Both the position numbers and the translations under genes were made by a program. The notes under the pieces were generated by a model. That model was not told the DNA's origin, did no database searches, and worked only from the letters and a program-made list of their open reading frames with translations. A stretch of 64,000 bases of DNA from Sphingobium terrigena (GTDB lineage Bacteria > Pseudomonadota > Alphaproteobacteria > Sphingomonadales > Sphingomonadaceae), in the NCBI RefSeq assembly GCF_003591655.1, contig NZ_QVRA01000002.1, positions 206,911 through 270,910 on the forward strand, written 5' to 3'. Positions 61,254 through 64,000 of the stretch are shown piece after piece. Each line of letters starts with the position of its first letter. The stretch's first letter is position 1.

Positions 61254-62098
61254 GGCGCGAGTGCCGCTTGCGCGTCGGCCAGCGCATCCACCCGCGTCCA
61301 GGCAAAATCGCTGGTCAGGCGACGCAGCTTGGCCGCCATGACCGACAGGTTGGTGTAGTGCCGCACCCGCGACCGCAGCGGTGCATCGGTGCGGCGCGGC
61401 TGGTCGGGGTCGATTTCCCATGGATGGAAATAGATGATCGCGGGCCGCCCCGCCTGCACATTGACCTGCCGGATCGCCCAGCGCGAAAATTGATAGGGCA
61501 ACAAGCGGAAAAAGCCCCCGCCCCCGGCCGCCAGCGTGCGCTTGCCCAGCTTTGCGGTCGTGACGGGCAGTTCGACCAGATCGGACCCCGGCACCGGTTT
61601 CCAGGCAAAACGCGGCGAATCGGGCCAGCCATAATGATCGTGCCGGATCGGCGCGACGCTGGAGGAATAGCGATAGCCCTCCTCCGCCAATATCGGATGC
61701 GCCCATGGGGTGCGCGGGTCGATGGAGAAGCTGGGTGCGCGATAGCCGGTGACCGCCTGTCCACTGGCATCCTCCAGGATCGCGCGTGATTTGCGCAGGT
61801 CGGCACGAAACTGCTCCGGCGTGAAGGTGAACACGCGGGCATGGTCATAGCCATGGCTGGCGACCTCATGCCCGGCGTCCGCAATACGGCGCATCAGCGC
61901 GGGATAGCGTTCCGCCACCCAGCCCAGCGTGAAGAAGGTGCCGGTGACGCCCGCTTGCGCGAACAGGTCGAGCACCGCGTCGGTATTGCCCTCGACGCGG
62001 TGGGTCAGCCCGTCCCAGTCGGCGCGCCGGATCGTGCGCTCAAATGCGCCGACCTGAAACCAGTCCTCGACATCGACGGACAGGGCGTTCTGTATCAT
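61250..62098 (-). CDS. XrtA-system polysaccharide deacetylase
   Basis: A 282-residue NodB-type deacetylase of the exosortase-associated family (TIGR03006-like). The catalytic Asp pair is in LSVDVEDWF, the zinc His are in GHEVASHGYDHARVF, and a late FHPWEID matches the family C-terminus. It removes N-acetyl groups from the exopolysaccharide, altering charge and adhesion. The ATG at 62098 is used; GTG 62107 is an alternative. Confidence 0.93.
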   Translation of the reverse strand: MIQNALSVDVEDWFQVGAFERTIRRADWDGLTHRVEGNTDAVLDLFAQAGVTGTFFTLGWVAERYPALMRRIADAGHEVASHGYDHARVFTFTPEQFRADLRKSRAILEDASGQAVTGYRAPSFSIDPRTPWAHPILAEEGYRYSSSVAPIRHDHYGWPDSPRFAWKPVPGSDLVELPVTTAKLGKRTLAAGGGGFFRLLPYQFSRWAIRQVNVQAGRPAIIYFHPWEIDPDQPRRTDAPLRSRVRHYTNLSVMAAKLRRLTSDFAWTRVDALADAQAALAP

Positions 62099-62142
62099 GT
62101 TGCGCACCTTGATCGGGCCGCCCGCCGGGGGCAAGTCCTGTG

Positions 62143-63600
62143 TCAGGCGGCTGCGCTGTCGCGCGGCGCGGCCATTCGTTCTTCCCGCTCGACCCAGTCG
62201 ACCAGCAGCGTCAGCACCCGGCGCAGCGCCGTGTCCTGTTCCTCCGCGCGGAATTCCAGCGACTGCAACCGCTCCTCGATCAGGGTGAAGCAACCTTTCA
62301 GCACTTCGGGATCGACCGCCTGCGCCGGGACAAACGGCACATGGGCCTGCACCGCCCGCAGCGAGGAGATTTCCGCGCGCAACCCTTCAATCTCGGCCAG
62401 CATGTCGTGGCGCAGCGCTTCGACCTGGGCCGCATCGATTGTGGCGACGGGTTGCGGTGCCGGTTCCGGTTGTGGCTGTTCTACGGCCACCGGTTCTTCC
62501 AGCGCTGGCTCTTCGTCACCCTCCTGATCGGCCCCTGTCTCTGCCGGTTCCTCGACTGCATCGAACGCCGCATAGAAGGGTTCGTTCGTTTCGATGTCCG
62601 GCGAAAGCTCAGCCGTCGGCAGCGCCTCGATCACCGATGCTGCGAAAGGAGCAGCGAATGGCGCAGGTGCAGCCTCATCCGCATCTTCCTGCTCGGCGAC
62701 AGCCTCCACCTCGGTTCCTGCCACAATTGCTTCGTCACCTTCACCGACCGTGTCGAGCAGTGACGGCGCAACTGGTTCTGGGACGACGTCAACGTCCAAC
62801 CCCATGTCGGCGACGACGGCCTGGACGACATCCGCGTCAATTTCGCGCAGCTGGTCGATCGCGCCCATCAGCAGCACACGGCTGACCAGCGCATTCAGGC
62901 GGCGGGGAACGCCGCCGGTTGCGGCATAGAGCGCAGTGAAGGCAGCCGGCGTGAAGGTCGGGTTGCCGACCCAGCCCGCCACGGTCAGGCGGTGGATGAT
63001 ATAAGGCTCGACTTCCTTGCCCATCATCGGTTCGAGATGATGGGTGGCGATGACGCGCTGGCGTAGTTGCTCCAGCTGCGGCGATTTGAGCAGGTCGCGA
63101 AATTCCGGCTGGCCCAGCAGGAAAATCTGGAGCAGCGATTGCCCGCCCAACTGAAAGTTGGACAGCATCCGCAATTCCTCGATCGCGGAAACGGGCAGGT
63201 TCTGCGCCTCGTCCACGATCAGCAGGGTGCGCCGTCCGGCGCGCGCCTGGGTGTGGAGGAAGGCTTCGACCTTTTGCAGCGTCGCGGCCTTGGGCAGACC
63301 GTCGGTCGCCAGACCAAAGCTCTGCGCAGCAAGGCGCAGCATGTCGTCGCCCTCTACCTGGGTCGATACGATCTTGACTGCGGTCAGCCGCGCCGGGTCG
63401 ATCGTCTGCATCAGATGGCCGACCAAAGTGGTTTTGCCCGCGCCAATGTCGCCGGTGATGACGATGAAACCTTCACCCTGCGCCAGACCATAGCCGAGAT
63501 AAGACAAGGCCTTGCGATGGGTCGCGCTTTCAAAATAATAATGCGGGTCCGGCGTCAGCTGGAACGGGCGGCCCTGCAATCCATAATATTGATCGTACAT
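62143..63600 (-). CDS. XrtA-associated AAA ATPase with long acidic linker
   Basis: A 485-residue ATPase of the ExeA/exosortase-associated type. Residues 1-270 form an AAA+ domain: MYDQYYGLQGRPFQLTPDP, Walker A TGDIGAGKTT (49-58), Walker B LLIVDEAQN (about 126-134). Residues 270-395 are rich in Glu, Ala and Pro, and the C-terminal ~90 residues form a coiled coil (about 395-475). Typical relatives are shorter, so the linker is notable. It likely couples ATP use to chain-length control or export. Confidence 0.88.
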   Translation of the reverse strand: MYDQYYGLQGRPFQLTPDPHYYFESATHRKALSYLGYGLAQGEGFIVITGDIGAGKTTLVGHLMQTIDPARLTAVKIVSTQVEGDDMLRLAAQSFGLATDGLPKAATLQKVEAFLHTQARAGRRTLLIVDEAQNLPVSAIEELRMLSNFQLGGQSLLQIFLLGQPEFRDLLKSPQLEQLRQRVIATHHLEPMMGKEVEPYIIHRLTVAGWVGNPTFTPAAFTALYAATGGVPRRLNALVSRVLLMGAIDQLREIDADVVQAVVADMGLDVDVVPEPVAPSLLDTVGEGDEAIVAGTEVEAVAEQEDADEAAPAPFAAPFAASVIEALPTAELSPDIETNEPFYAAFDAVEEPAETGADQEGDEEPALEEPVAVEQPQPEPAPQPVATIDAAQVEALRHDMLAEIEGLRAEISSLRAVQAHVPFVPAQAVDPEVLKGCFTLIEERLQSLEFRAEEQDTALRRVLTLLVDWVEREERMAAPRDSAAA

Positions 63601-63621
63601 CTAGATTCTCCAACCGACCCG

Positions 63622-64000
63622 TTAGAAACTGTAGCGCAGGCCGACCTGGCCCATCGCGCTGATCACCGTGTCGATGTCATCAGCCTGCACGCCATCCACA
63701 CCGACCGATGCCGATGCCGACAGGCGACGGGTCAGGCCTTTGTAATAGCTGGTGAACGCGCCATAATTCAGGACGTCGGGGCGACCGCCGCTGGCGTCGA
63801 AATAATTGATGTAGGCGACCGTATCGATGCTGTCGCGATCGTTGAACATATAGGTCATCGACCCGTTACCATACCAGTTCTGGTCCTTCGACCCGCGCAC
63901 CAGCACGGTCTGACCCTGCGGCGTGATGAACTTGCGCTGCGAATAGCCCGTGCCGACGCCCCAGCCCCATGGGCCACGCCGCAGCGAATATTGGGTCGAT
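63622..64000 (-). CDS. XrtA-system outer-membrane beta-barrel protein, 5'-truncated by window edge
   Basis: The open frame runs to the window edge; only about 125 C-terminal codons are present. Alternating strands (WYGNGSMTYMFNDRDSIDTVAYINYFDASG, LSASASVGVDG) and the final RYSF, ending in Phe, are characteristic of an outer-membrane barrel. Its place before the ATPase matches the TIGR03016-type protein of exosortase loci. Its role may be export of the polysaccharide. Confidence 0.75.
   Translation of the reverse strand, partial: STQYSLRRGPWGWGVGTGYSQRKFITPQGQTVLVRGSKDQNWYGNGSMTYMFNDRDSIDTVAYINYFDASGGRPDVLNYGAFTSYYKGLTRRLSASASVGVDGVQADDIDTVISAMGQVGLRYSF

Noticed and set aside
1..64000. CRISPR arrays, tRNA/rRNA genes, prophage or transposase genes
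   Set aside because: No regularly spaced repeats, cloverleaf sequences, rRNA segments, integrase or transposase motifs were noticed on reading both strands.

Overview
The window is a high-GC chromosome segment from an alphaproteobacterium, most likely a sphingomonad (Sphingobium/Sphingomonas-like). The clues are a ctrA gene with a GANTC-rich promoter, a TonB-dependent receptor next to peptidase/amidohydrolase genes, an XrtA exosortase/exopolysaccharide locus, and the palindromic intergenic repeats common in this group. No rRNA, tRNA, CRISPR array, transposase or phage gene was seen.

Left part (1-12.6 kb): the end of an assimilatory sulfur operon (sulfite reductase, DUF934, APS/PAPS reductase); a CorA transporter; a GT14-like glycosyltransferase behind a motif-rich 478-bp gap; a DUF885 protein; dnaB; and a block of small housekeeping genes (UPF0262, a degenerate GH25 protein, cytidine deaminase, dCTP deaminase, a PPP phosphatase). 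A lower-GC orphan gene lies between the two deaminases.

Middle (12.8-45.9 kb): an STN-type TonB receptor with a TolB-propeller/amidohydrolase partner; an ECF sigma/anti-sigma pair divergent from a secreted subtilase and a secreted Gly/Ser-rich protein; ctrA; a LysR/pirin/WrbA group; S9 and M28 peptidases; the agmatine-to-putrescine genes aguA-aguB; and scattered maintenance genes (RluA-type synthase, ArfB, free-Met-sulfoxide reductase, RcnB-like protein, PAS-GGDEF-EAL protein, leucyltransferase Bpt, threonine ammonia-lyase, a 3-hydroxyisobutyrate-dehydrogenase-like enzyme, a YtcJ-like amidohydrolase).

Right part (45.98-64 kb): about 18 kb, all on the minus strand, forms one exopolysaccharide locus. 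Read 5' to 3' (right to left) it runs: outer-membrane protein (partial), AAA ATPase, polysaccharide deacetylase, two tandem FemAB-like proteins, glycosyltransferase, XrtA fused to an EpsI domain, amidotransferase, a repeat element, then initiating sugar transferase, GT2, methyltransferase, flippase, GT4, FkbM methyltransferase and a GT-C-like membrane protein. Most junctions are 4-nt overlaps, which indicates translational coupling.

The most notable observations are these. A shared ECF-type promoter motif with identical spacing occurs in a palindrome between the sigma and subtilase genes and again before the Gly/Ser-rich gene, suggesting a small self-contained regulon. Five GANTC methylation sites lie in 72 bp upstream of ctrA. 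Two palindromic repeats appear to be insertions into genes: one separates a formerly overlapping cysI/DUF934 pair and leaves an 8-bp duplication, and the other is translated in frame inside a signal peptide.
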